A stretch of DNA of 60,590 bases, taken from positions 1-60,590 of the forward strand of contig NZ_JASCXN010000040.1 in assembly GCF_030010625.1 (NCBI RefSeq), given 5' to 3'. The stretch comes from Streptomyces sp. CC208A (GTDB lineage: Bacteria; Actinomycetota; Actinomycetes; Streptomycetales; Streptomycetaceae). Of this stretch, positions 17,503 to 26,900 are shown piece by piece. Position numbers and translations under genes: made by a program. Position 1 is the stretch's first letter. Each line of letters begins with the position of its first letter. The notes beneath the pieces are model-generated. The model ran no database searches. It was given only the letters and a program-made list of their open reading frames with translations, and was not told where the DNA came from.

Positions 17503-20500
17503 ATGCAGACCAAGCTGGACGAAGCAAAGGCCGAGCTGCTCGAGAGGGCCGCCCGCGTAGCTGAGCACAGCCCGGTCGGGGGGCGACTTCCGACGGGTCC
17601 GGAGGGCGAGCGCCCTGACGGGGACACCGTGCTCGACTACCTCCAGCGCTACTACCTGCACACCGCCCCCGAGGACCTCGCCGACCGTGACCCGGAGGAC
17701 GTCTTCGGCGCCGCGCTCTCCCACTACCGGCTCGCGGAGAACCGTCCCCAGGGCACCGCGAACGTCCGCGTGCAGACCCCGACGGTCGAGGAGAACGGCT
17801 GGACCAGCAGCCACTCCGTCGTCGAGGTCGTCACCGACGACATGCCGTTCCTCGTCGACTCCGTCACCAACGAGCTGTCCCGCCAGGGCCGCGGCATCCA
17901 CGTCGTGATCCACCCGCAGGTCCTCGTCCGCCGTGACATCACCGGCAGGCTCATCGAGGTCCTGTCCACCCAGATCCACGGCGAGCTGCCGCACGACGCG
18001 CTCGCCGAGTCCTGGATCCACGTCGAGATCGACCGCGAGACCGACAAGGCCGACCTCAAGCAGATCACCTCCGACCTGCTCCGCGTCCTCTCCGACGTCC
18101 GCGAGGCCGTCGAGGACTGGGAGAAGATGCGCGACGCCGCCCTGCGCATCGCCGACGGCCTCCCCGCCGAGCCCACCGCCTCCGACCTGCGGCCCACCGA
18201 GGTCGAGGAGGCCCAGGAGCTGCTGCGCTGGCTCGCCGACGACCACTTCACCTTCCTCGGCTACCGCGAGTACGAGCTCGTGGACGGCGACGCGCTCGCC
18301 GCCCTCCCCGGCACCGGCCTCGGCATCCTGCGCTCCGACCCGCACCACACCGACAACGAGTCCGGCCACCACGCCCACCCGGTCTCCCCGTCCTTCAGCC
18401 GGCTCCCCGCCGACGCCCGCGCCAAGGCCCGCGAGCACAAGCTGCTCATCCTGACGAAGGCCAACAGCCGCGCGACCGTCCACCGCCCCTCGTACCTCGA
18501 CTACGTCGGCGTGAAGAAGTTCGACGCCGACGGCAACGTCATCGGCGAGCGCCGCTTCCTCGGCCTGTTCTCCTCCGCCGCGTACACCGAGTCCGTGCGC
18601 CGAGTCCCCGTCGTCAAGCGCAAGGTCCAGGAGGTGCTGGCCGGCGCCGGCTTCTCCCCCAACAGCCACGACGGCCGCGACCTGCTCCAGATCCTGGAGA
18701 CCTACCCGCGCGACGAGCTGTTCCAGACCCCGGTCGACCAGCTCCAGTCCATCGCCACCAGCGTCCTCTACCTCCAGGAGCGGCGCCGGCTGCGGCTCTA
18801 CCTGCGCCAGGACGAGTACGGCCGCTACTACTCGGCCCTCGTCTACCTGCCGCGCGACCGCTACACCACCCGCGTCCGGCTGCGGATCATCGAGATCCTG
18901 AAGGAGGAGCTCGGCGGCACCAGCGTCGACTTCACCGCCTGGAACACCGAGTCGATCCTCTCCCGCCTGCACTTCGTCGTCCGCGTCGAGCCCGGCACCG
19001 TGCTCGCCAAGCTCACCGACGCCGACGTCGAGCGCATCGAGGGCCGGCTCGTCGAGGCCGCCCGCTCCTGGGCCGACGGCTTCGGCGAGGCGCTCAACGC
19101 CGAGCTGGGCGAGGAGCGCGCCGCCGAGCTGCTGCGCCGCTACGGCAACGCCTTCCCCGAGGGCTACAAGGCCGACCACTCGCCGCGCGCCGCCGTGGCC
19201 GACCTGGTCCACCTGGAGGCCCTCACCGCCAGCGGCAAGGACTTCGCGCTCTCCCTCTACGAGCCCGTCGCCGCAGGACCCGGCGAGCGCCGCTTCAAGA
19301 TCTACAAGGTCGGCGACCAGATCTCCCTCTCCGCCGTCCTGCCGGTCCTCAACCGCCTCGGCGTCGAGGTCACCGACGAGCGCCCGTACGAGCTCCGCTG
19401 CGCCGACCGCACCCACGCCTGGATCTACGACTTCGGCCTGCGGATGCCCGCCTCCACCGGCAACGGCGGCGACTACGCCGGCGACGACGCCCGCGAGCGC
19501 TTCCAGGAGGCCTTCGCCGCCACCTGGACCGGCGCGGCCGAGAACGACAACTTCAACTCCCTCGTCCTCTCCGCCGGGCTCACCTGGCGCGAGGCGATGG
19601 TGCTGCGCGCCTACGCCAAGTACCTGCGCCAGGCCGGCTCGCCCTTCAGCCAGGACTACATGGAGGACACCCTCCGCAACAACGTCCACACCACCCGGCT
19701 GCTCGTCTCCCTCTTCGAGGCCCGGATGGCGCCGGAGCGGCAGCGCGCCGGCACCGAGCTCATCGACGGCATCCTGGAGGAGCTGGACGGCGCCCTCGAC
19801 CAGGTCGCCAGCCTCGACGAGGACCGGATCCTGCGGTCCTTCCTCACCGTCATCAAGGCGACCCTGCGGACCAACTTCTTCCAGAAGAAGGACGGCGAGC
19901 CGCACGCGTACGTCTCCATGAAGTTCGACCCGCAGGCCATCCCCGACCTGCCGGCGCCGCGCCCCGCCTTCGAGATCTGGGTGTACTCGCCGCGCGTCGA
20001 GGGCGTCCACCTGCGCTTCGGCAAGGTCGCCCGAGGCGGCCTGCGCTGGTCCGACCGGCGCGAGGACTTCCGTACCGAGATCCTCGGCCTGGTCAAGGCG
20101 CAGATGGTGAAGAACACCGTCATCGTGCCCGTCGGCGCCAAGGGCGGCTTCGTCGCCAAGCAGCTCCCGGACCCCGCTGTGGACCGGGACGCCTGGATGG
20201 CCGAGGGCATCGCCTCGTACCGGACCTTCATCTCGGCCCTGCTCGACATCACCGACAACATGGTCGCCGGCGAGGTCGTGCCCCCGGTCGACGTGGTCCG
20301 CCACGACGAGGACGACACCTACCTCGTCGTCGCCGCCGACAAGGGCACCGCCACCTTCTCCGACATCGCCAACGGCGTCGCGGAGGACTACGGCTTCTGG
20401 CTCGGCGACGCCTTCGCCTCCGGCGGCTCCGCCGGCTACGACCACAAGGGCATGGGCATCACCGCCCGCGGCGCCTGGGAGTCCGTCAAGCGGCACTTCC

Positions 20501-22461
20501 GCGAGCTGGGCCACGACACCCAGACCGAGGACTTCACCGTCGTCGGCGTCGGCGACATGTCCGGCGACGTCTTCGGCAACGGCATGCTGCTCTCCGAGCA
20601 CATCCGCCTCGTGGCCGCCTTCGACCACCGCCACATCTTCATCGACCCGACCCCGGACGCGGCCACCTCGTACGCCGAGCGCCGCCGCCTCTTCGAGCTG
20701 CCCCGCAGCTCCTGGGCCGACTACAAGTCGGAGCTGCTGTCCGCGGGCGGCGGCATCCACCCCCGTACCGCCAAGTCCATCCCGGTCAACGCCCACATGC
20801 GGGCCGCGCTCGGCATCGAGGACGGCGTCACCAAGCTGACCCCGGCCGAACTGATGAAGGCGATCCTCCAGGCCCCCGTGGACCTGCTGTGGAACGGCGG
20901 CATCGGCACCTACGTGAAGTCCTCCGCCGAGTCCAACGCCGACGTCGGCGACAAGGCCAACGACGCCATCCGCGTCGACGGCCAGGACGTCCGCGCCAAG
21001 GTCGTCGGCGAGGGCGGCAACCTCGGCGCCACCCAGCTCGGCCGGATCGAGTTCGCCCGCGCCGGCGGCCCCGAGCGCACCGGCGGCAAGATCAACACCG
21101 ACGCCATCGACAACAGCGCCGGCGTCGACACCTCCGACCACGAGGTCAACATCAAGATCCTGCTCAACGGGCTCGTCGCCGAGGGCGACATGACCGTCAA
21201 GCAGCGCAACAAGATCCTCGCCGAGATGACCGACGAGGTCGGCCGGCTCGTCCTGCGCAACAACTACGCGCAGAACGTCGCCCTCGCCAACGCCGTCGCC
21301 CAGTCGCCCTCCCTGCTCCACGCCCACCAGCGCTTCATGCGCCGCCTGGGCCGCGAGGGCGCGCTCGACCGCCAGCTGGAGTTCCTGCCCAACGACCGGC
21401 AGATCCGTGAACTGCTCAGCAACGAGAGGGGCCTCAGCCAGCCCGAGATCGCGGTCCTCCTCGCGTACACCAAGATCACGGTGGCCGAGGAGCTGATCCG
21501 TACGGAGCTCCCCGACGACCCGTACCTGGCCGGGCTGCTCCACGCCTACTTCCCGACGCTGCTGCGCGAGAAGTTCGGCGAGGCCGTCGACCACCACGCG
21601 CTGCGCCGCGAGATCATCACCACCGTCCTGGTCAACGACACCGTCAACAGCGGCGGCTCGACCTTCCTGCACCGCCTCCGCGAGGAGACCGGCGCGTCCA
21701 TGGAGGAGATCGTGCGGGCCCACACCGCGGCCCGGACCATCTTCCGGCTCGCCGAGGTCTGGGACGCCGTCGAGGCCCTCGACAACCAGGTCCCGGCCGA
21801 GGTCCAGACCCGGATGCGGCTGCACTCCCGCCGGCTCGTCGAGCGCGGCACCCGCTGGCTGCTCAACAACCGGCCGCAGCCGCTCGCGATCGGCGAGACC
21901 ATCGACTTCTTCGCCGAGCGGGTCGAGCAGGTCTGGGGGCAGCTGCCGCGGCTGCTGCGCGGCTCGGACCTGGAGTGGTACCGCTCGATCCTCGACGAGC
22001 TGACCGGCTTCGGCGTCCCGGACGAGCTGGCGCTGCGCGTCGCCGGCTTCTCGTCCGCCTTCCCGATCCTCGACGTCGTCGCGACCGCCGACCGCACCGG
22101 GAAGGACCCGCTGGAGGTCGCCGAGGTCTACTACGACCTGGCCGACCGGCTGCGGATCACCGACCTGATGGACCGGATCCTCGACCTGCCGCGGTCCGAC
22201 CGCTGGCAGTCCATGGCCCGCGCCTCCATCCGCGAGGACCTCTTCGCCGCCCACGCGGCGCTCACCGCCGACGTCCTGGCCGCCGGCAACGGCACCTCGA
22301 CGCCCGAGGAGCGCTTCAAGGCGTGGGAAGAGGACAACGCGGCGATCCTCGGCCGGGCCCGGACGACCCTGGAGGAGATCCAGGGCTCGGACACCTTCGA
22401 CCTGGCGAACCTGTCGGTCGCCATGCGGACGATGCGGACGCTGCTGCGCACGCACAGCTAG
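17503..22461 (+). CDS. Large NAD-dependent glutamate dehydrogenase (180-kDa class)
   Basis: This is a 1652-residue enzyme that oxidatively deaminates glutamate to 2-oxoglutarate with NAD, a catabolic step feeding the TCA cycle. The length matches the S. clavuligerus GDH180 class. The N-terminal ~700 residues hold ACT-like regulatory domains. The catalytic core follows ARGGLRWSDRREDFRTE, with QMVKNTVIVPVGAKGGFV (substrate-binding lysines), then the Rossmann domain region VVGVGDMSGDVFGNGM. The ATG at 17503 has GAGG four bases before it. It is a single gene ending at a strong terminator. Confidence 0.96.
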   Translation: MQTKLDEAKAELLERAARVAEHSPVGGRLPTGPEGERPDGDTVLDYLQRYYLHTAPEDLADRDPEDVFGAALSHYRLAENRPQGTANVRVQTPTVEENGWTSSHSVVEVVTDDMPFLVDSVTNELSRQGRGIHVVIHPQVLVRRDITGRLIEVLSTQIHGELPHDALAESWIHVEIDRETDKADLKQITSDLLRVLSDVREAVEDWEKMRDAALRIADGLPAEPTASDLRPTEVEEAQELLRWLADDHFTFLGYREYELVDGDALAALPGTGLGILRSDPHHTDNESGHHAHPVSPSFSRLPADARAKAREHKLLILTKANSRATVHRPSYLDYVGVKKFDADGNVIGERRFLGLFSSAAYTESVRRVPVVKRKVQEVLAGAGFSPNSHDGRDLLQILETYPRDELFQTPVDQLQSIATSVLYLQERRRLRLYLRQDEYGRYYSALVYLPRDRYTTRVRLRIIEILKEELGGTSVDFTAWNTESILSRLHFVVRVEPGTVLAKLTDADVERIEGRLVEAARSWADGFGEALNAELGEERAAELLRRYGNAFPEGYKADHSPRAAVADLVHLEALTASGKDFALSLYEPVAAGPGERRFKIYKVGDQISLSAVLPVLNRLGVEVTDERPYELRCADRTHAWIYDFGLRMPASTGNGGDYAGDDARERFQEAFAATWTGAAENDNFNSLVLSAGLTWREAMVLRAYAKYLRQAGSPFSQDYMEDTLRNNVHTTRLLVSLFEARMAPERQRAGTELIDGILEELDGALDQVASLDEDRILRSFLTVIKATLRTNFFQKKDGEPHAYVSMKFDPQAIPDLPAPRPAFEIWVYSPRVEGVHLRFGKVARGGLRWSDRREDFRTEILGLVKAQMVKNTVIVPVGAKGGFVAKQLPDPAVDRDAWMAEGIASYRTFISALLDITDNMVAGEVVPPVDVVRHDEDDTYLVVAADKGTATFSDIANGVAEDYGFWLGDAFASGGSAGYDHKGMGITARGAWESVKRHFRELGHDTQTEDFTVVGVGDMSGDVFGNGMLLSEHIRLVAAFDHRHIFIDPTPDAATSYAERRRLFELPRSSWADYKSELLSAGGGIHPRTAKSIPVNAHMRAALGIEDGVTKLTPAELMKAILQAPVDLLWNGGIGTYVKSSAESNADVGDKANDAIRVDGQDVRAKVVGEGGNLGATQLGRIEFARAGGPERTGGKINTDAIDNSAGVDTSDHEVNIKILLNGLVAEGDMTVKQRNKILAEMTDEVGRLVLRNNYAQNVALANAVAQSPSLLHAHQRFMRRLGREGALDRQLEFLPNDRQIRELLSNERGLSQPEIAVLLAYTKITVAEELIRTELPDDPYLAGLLHAYFPTLLREKFGEAVDHHALRREIITTVLVNDTVNSGGSTFLHRLREETGASMEEIVRAHTAARTIFRLAEVWDAVEALDNQVPAEVQTRMRLHSRRLVERGTRWLLNNRPQPLAIGETIDFFAERVEQVWGQLPRLLRGSDLEWYRSILDELTGFGVPDELALRVAGFSSAFPILDVVATADRTGKDPLEVAEVYYDLADRLRITDLMDRILDLPRSDRWQSMARASIREDLFAAHAALTADVLAAGNGTSTPEERFKAWEEDNAAILGRARTTLEEIQGSDTFDLANLSVAMRTMRTLLRTHS

Positions 22462-22478
22462 TCCTGTGGCGCGGCGCG

Positions 22479-22513
22479 GAGGCCCCGCCGGACGTCTTGT
22501 CCGGCGGGGCCTC
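22479..22513. terminator. Bidirectional hairpin terminator
   Basis: GAGGCCCCGCCGGAC (22479-22493) pairs perfectly with 22499-22513 around GTCTT. It sits between the convergent ends of the glutamate dehydrogenase gene (22461) and the GT87-like gene (22517). Confidence 0.85.
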
Positions 22514-22516
22514 GGC

Positions 22517-23833
22517 CTATTCCGGTACGGGAGCGACCGTGGACGTCCACAGACGGCGGGCGGCGACGGCCGCGGCGGCGAGGAGGAGGCCGTTGCGCAG
22601 CGCCATCACGGCCAGGCCGACGGGGGTGCCCACGACGACGTCGGCGTAGAGGACGGGGTACGCGAGGGAGCTGAGGGCCGCCGCGGGGAGCAGGAGCAGC
22701 GCCACCGGGCGCATCACCGTCCTCCGGGAGGTCAGGCAGACGGCGGCGAGACCGAGCAGCCAGACCAGGTACTGGGGGCTGACCACCCGGCTGGTGACGG
22801 TGAAGAGCAGGACGGCGGCGAGGGCCGCGTCGAGCGGGGTGGCCCCGGTCCAGCGGCGGGACCGCAGCCGCCACAGCACCAGCCAGAGGAGCGCGACGAC
22901 GGTCAGCAGCAGGGAGAGGTGGCCGAGGGTGGAGACGTACGGGCCGACGTACTCGTACGCCCCGTAGCGGACCTCCACCGTGCCCGGCCACAGCCCGGCC
23001 GAGCGGGCGAGGGCGAGCACGGTGCCGCCGGGGGACTCGATCTGGACGCCCCGCGCGCCCTGCTGCCGCAGGAAGCCGAGCGGGCCGGAGAAGAAGAGCG
23101 CGAGCACGGCGAGGAGGGTGGCGGCGGTGACGGCGGCGGCCGTCCACGCCTCGCGGGTGGTACGGCCCCGGGGCGTGCCGATCAGGGCGAGCGCCGGCCA
23201 CACCTTGACCATCGCGCCGAGCCCGGCGAGCGCGCCGCCCAGCCGGTGGGCGGCGGGGGAGCGGCCCTTGAGCACCAGCAGGGCGAGGACGGCGAGGGCG
23301 GTGGCCTGGACGTCGTACCGGGCGAGCGGCAGGTGGAGGAGGAGCGGCAGGGCGCACACCCAGTACCAGGCGCCGTGGGTGAGCCGGGAGCGGTCGGCGA
23401 CGGCCAGGCCGAGGGTGATGGCGGCGTCGGCGAGCAGGGTCAGGGCGACGAACGCCTGGGTGTAGCCGAGCCAGGGCATCAGCAGCCCCGGCGCCATGAT
23501 CACGAGCCCGGCGCCGGGCGGGTACTGCCAGGCCGGGTCGGCGAGCGGGAAGGCGCCGTGGGCGAACTCCCCGTACCAGTGGCGGTAGAGGAGCTGCACC
23601 TCGTGGCCGACCCCACCGATGCCGAGGCTGTCGCCGGCGAGCAGCACCAGCATGCCCACGCGGGTGACCAGCCAGACGGCGGCGAGCGCGAGGAGGGGGC
23701 CGTGCCCGACGGTGACGAAGGTGGCGGACGTGAAGGTGTCCGACTCGAAGGGCGAGCGGGTGAGGGAGGGGGGTGAGGGGGCCGTGGGGCCGGAGGAACG
23801 GGAGCGCGGGCGGGGGCGGTCGGGCGTCGTCAC
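22517..23833 (-). CDS. GT87-like membrane mannosyltransferase
   Basis: This is a 438-residue polytopic protein with about ten hydrophobic segments after a 45-residue polar tail. The pattern (DSLGIGGVGHEVQLLYRHWY, then LADPAWQYPPGAGLV) is that of GT-C fold glycosyltransferases of family 87 (DUF2029), which use polyprenyl-phosphate-mannose outside the membrane to build lipoglycans. The acceptor cannot be predicted. It lies 87 bases downstream of the FHA-FtsK gene on the same strand. Confidence 0.75.
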   Translation of the reverse strand: MTTPDRPRPRSRSSGPTAPSPPSLTRSPFESDTFTSATFVTVGHGPLLALAAVWLVTRVGMLVLLAGDSLGIGGVGHEVQLLYRHWYGEFAHGAFPLADPAWQYPPGAGLVIMAPGLLMPWLGYTQAFVALTLLADAAITLGLAVADRSRLTHGAWYWVCALPLLLHLPLARYDVQATALAVLALLVLKGRSPAAHRLGGALAGLGAMVKVWPALALIGTPRGRTTREAWTAAAVTAATLLAVLALFFSGPLGFLRQQGARGVQIESPGGTVLALARSAGLWPGTVEVRYGAYEYVGPYVSTLGHLSLLLTVVALLWLVLWRLRSRRWTGATPLDAALAAVLLFTVTSRVVSPQYLVWLLGLAAVCLTSRRTVMRPVALLLLPAAALSSLAYPVLYADVVVGTPVGLAVMALRNGLLLAAAAVAARRLWTSTVAPVPE

Positions 23834-23920
23834 GCTCCGACCTTAGGTCCGCCGTGGGGCATATGCGCTGTTTGTCCGGCTTGGGGGCGGCCGTCCTGGT
23901 GAACCCCGTGTCCGCCGGAC

Positions 23921-26900
23921 TCAGGCGTGGGTGAGCGGGGGGACCGGGGCCGCCTCGACCGAGCGGGCCGCCCGGTCGAGCGCGCTCGCGAGCAGCGCCA
24001 GGTCCGTCGGGCCGTTGCCCAGCTCGCGGACCGGGCGGCGGGCGGGCGGATCGCCCATCCGCTCCCACTCCAGCGGGACGACCGTCGGCCGCAGCGTCGC
24101 CGTCCGGGGGATCCTGCCCGTGACCCGGCCCGCCTGGAACGGCGTCACGCGCCCGTCCGGGTGCCCGAGCCGGCCCCGGCCGGGCGCCGGCGCTTCGGGC
24201 CCGGGCGCGCTCGGCGGCGCGTCGAGCACCACGCGGAGCCGGGCGCCGTGCGCCAGATCGGTGTCGGCGGTCCGGTCCGGCCGGGCGGAGGCCGCGACCA
24301 GGTGCACCCCCAGCCGCTCGCCGTGCCGCGCGACCGCCTCCAGGGCCCGGACGACGGACCCGGCGGCGGGCCGGCCCGGCGCGCCGAGGGCGGGGGCGAC
24401 GAGCGCGTCGAAGTCGTCGACGAGCACGACGAGCCGGGGCAGCGGGACCCGCCCGGAGGCGGCCCGCGGAAGGTGGTCCTCCTCGCTCCCCGGTCTCGGC
24501 ACCCGCGCGCTCGGGGTTCTGGGGAGGTCGCCTGTGGTGCCGGGGTGGGCGGTTCGGCTGCTCGTGGTGCCGGGGAGATCGGTCGTGTTCGGGTACGGCG
24601 TCCGGCCGCTCGTGGTGCCGGTGAGGTCGCCGGTGGTGCTGGGGTGGGCGGTCCGGCTGCTCGTGGTGCCGGGGAGATCGGTCGTGTTCGGGTACGGCGT
24701 CCGGCCGCTCGTGGTGCCGGTGAGGTCGCCGGTGGTGCCGGGGTGGGCGGTCCGGCCGCTCGCGGGGGCCGTGACGTCTCCCGCGCGCGGGTGCGCCGTC
24801 CGGCTGCTGCTGGTGCCCGGGAGGTCGGTCGTGTTCGGGTACGGCGTCCGGCCGCTCGTGGTGCCGGTGAGGTCGCCGGTGTGCGGGTGCGGGGTGCGGG
24901 CGCTTGCCGTGGGCGGGAGGTCGTCCGGGGACGGGTCGTCGGTGCGGAGGGTGCGGCCGCTGGGGCGGGGGGAGAGGTCGGCGGCTGCCGTGCGGCCGCC
25001 GAGACGGCCGCCGAAGGTGGCGGGGAGGTCGCCCACGGAGGCGCGGCCGCCCAGCCGGTCGCCGGGAGTGGACGGCAGCTCGTCCGCGCCCCGGCGCTCG
25101 CCGTCGGCGGGACGGGGGATACGGCCCGAGGGACGGTCGGCGAGCTCGCTCGCGCCCTGGTACGGCGTCCGGACCCCCGGTGGACTGTCGCCCACCGCGC
25201 CCGCGCCCGTGCGCAGGGTCCGGCTGCTCGGGCGGTCGCCGAGGTCCGCCGCGTCGGGGAGCCGGACGGTCGCCCGGGCGCCCTGCGGCACCGCCTCCGC
25301 GGCGCTCGGCGTCCGCTGGCCGATCACCGCGCGCGTGCTCCGCCGGTCGGTGAAGTCCGCGTCCCCGAGCAACTCCGCGCGGCGCTTCAGCTCCGCGCCG
25401 AGCGCCTGGGCGAACTCCCGCATCCGGACCGGGTCGGAGGCCACCAGATGCTCGGTGACGTGCGGCAGCTCCGTACAGGCCGCCAGGCCCTCGCCGCGCT
25501 CGCCGCCCGCGCCGTCCACCAGGAGCAGGCCGAGCCGGTCGGGCCGGGCGCCGGCCGCGAGGGAGGCGGCGACGGCGCGCAGCAGCTCCGTACGGCCGCT
25601 GCCCGCCGGGCCCTCGATCAGCAGGTGCGGGCCCTCCGCCGTGAGGTCGACGGAGAGAGGGCCGCGCGGGCCCGCGCCGAGGACGGCGGTGCCTTCCCCG
25701 GCGGACGCCCAGCGGGCCATCAGGGACGCGGGCGTGGCCCGGGCCAGGCCCAGCTCGTCCAGGAGCCGGGCCGACGGCGGCAGCGCGGCGGCCCGCCCGG
25801 GGGCGGCCGACGCCGCGTCCGTACGCAGGGGGGCGAGGGCCCGCCCGAAGCGCTCCGCCCAGGCGACGGAGACCGCGTCCACGACCCCGACGGTGCCGTG
25901 GCCCGCGACCCGGCCGCCGGCCGTCCGCAGGAGCCGCAGCGCCGTCGCCACGTCCCCGCTGAGCAGGGCGGCCGCCCCGCACTCGCGGAAGGCGAGGGAG
26001 GCCGCACAGGCCGCCTCGTAGGTGGCCGCGACCGGGGAGGCGGGGGAGGCCGAGGGCGCCTCGGCCAGACAGATCAGGTGGATGCCGGCCGCCGCGCCGG
26101 CCCCGGCGAGCCGGGCCACCGTCTCGCGGAGCGCCGCCGTGCCGGGATCGCCGTCCACCACGACGACCGTTGCGGGACCCTCGTACCGCGCGGCCGCCTC
26201 CGCGACCGCCGCCCGGTCCGCGCTGGCCCAGCCGGGCCCGAGCGGACCGTCGTCCAGGCGCCGGGTCAGCTCCGCCGTACGGGCCTGGACCTGCTCGCGG
26301 TCGTACGCGAGGAGCAGCCGGCAGTCCTGGCCGTGCGCGGGCCGCACGTGCGGGAGCCAGCCGAGCCAGCCCCAGGCGCGCCGCCGCTCCTCCAGAGGAC
26401 GGTTGCGGTCGGCGCTGACCAGGACGATCTCCAGGTCGGCGGGGGAGTGCAGGGCGGCCAGCTGGGCCACCACGGAACGGGCCAGGCCGGCCAGCCGGTC
26501 CGCGGGGCCCGCCAGGCCCAAGGAGCCGGCCTCGCGCAGGCCGACGGTGACCGGCACCCCGGACAGCTCCGCGCGGTCGGCGGTGCCGAGCCGTACGGTC
26601 AGGGCCTCCGGGTGGCGCGGACCCCGCTCCCACAACCGGGGGCCGGGGCCGAGCGCGGTGAGCAGGACGGCCGACGGGTCGGGCCAGGTGTCGGGCGCCG
26701 CGAGCTCCTTGGGCGCGGCGGCACCGGACGGGCCGGCGGCCGGGGCGGGGTGAGTGCCGGGTACGGGCTCCGCCTCGCGGCCGCCCGCGAGCCGCCGCGC
26801 CCAGGCGCCGAGCCCGCGACGGCCGGCCCTGCGGGTGGCCGCCTCGGCGCCCTCAGGGGTCGTACGGACGCGGCCGTGGGTCTCGCCCCCGCCGCCGCCC

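Noticed and set aside
17256..17564. A 102-codon frame overlapping the start of the glutamate dehydrogenase gene
   Set aside because: It lacks a ribosome binding site and family resemblance and overlaps the well-supported ATG at 17503.
17494..22455. A 1653-codon open frame opposite the glutamate dehydrogenase gene
   Set aside because: Its length is forced by GC3 bias of the true gene. The plus-strand product has clear dehydrogenase motifs, and the antisense product has none.
24535..24895. CRISPR-like array
   Set aside because: The 99-bp units are coding, vary mainly by in-frame substitutions, and have no spacer-repeat alternation or cas genes.
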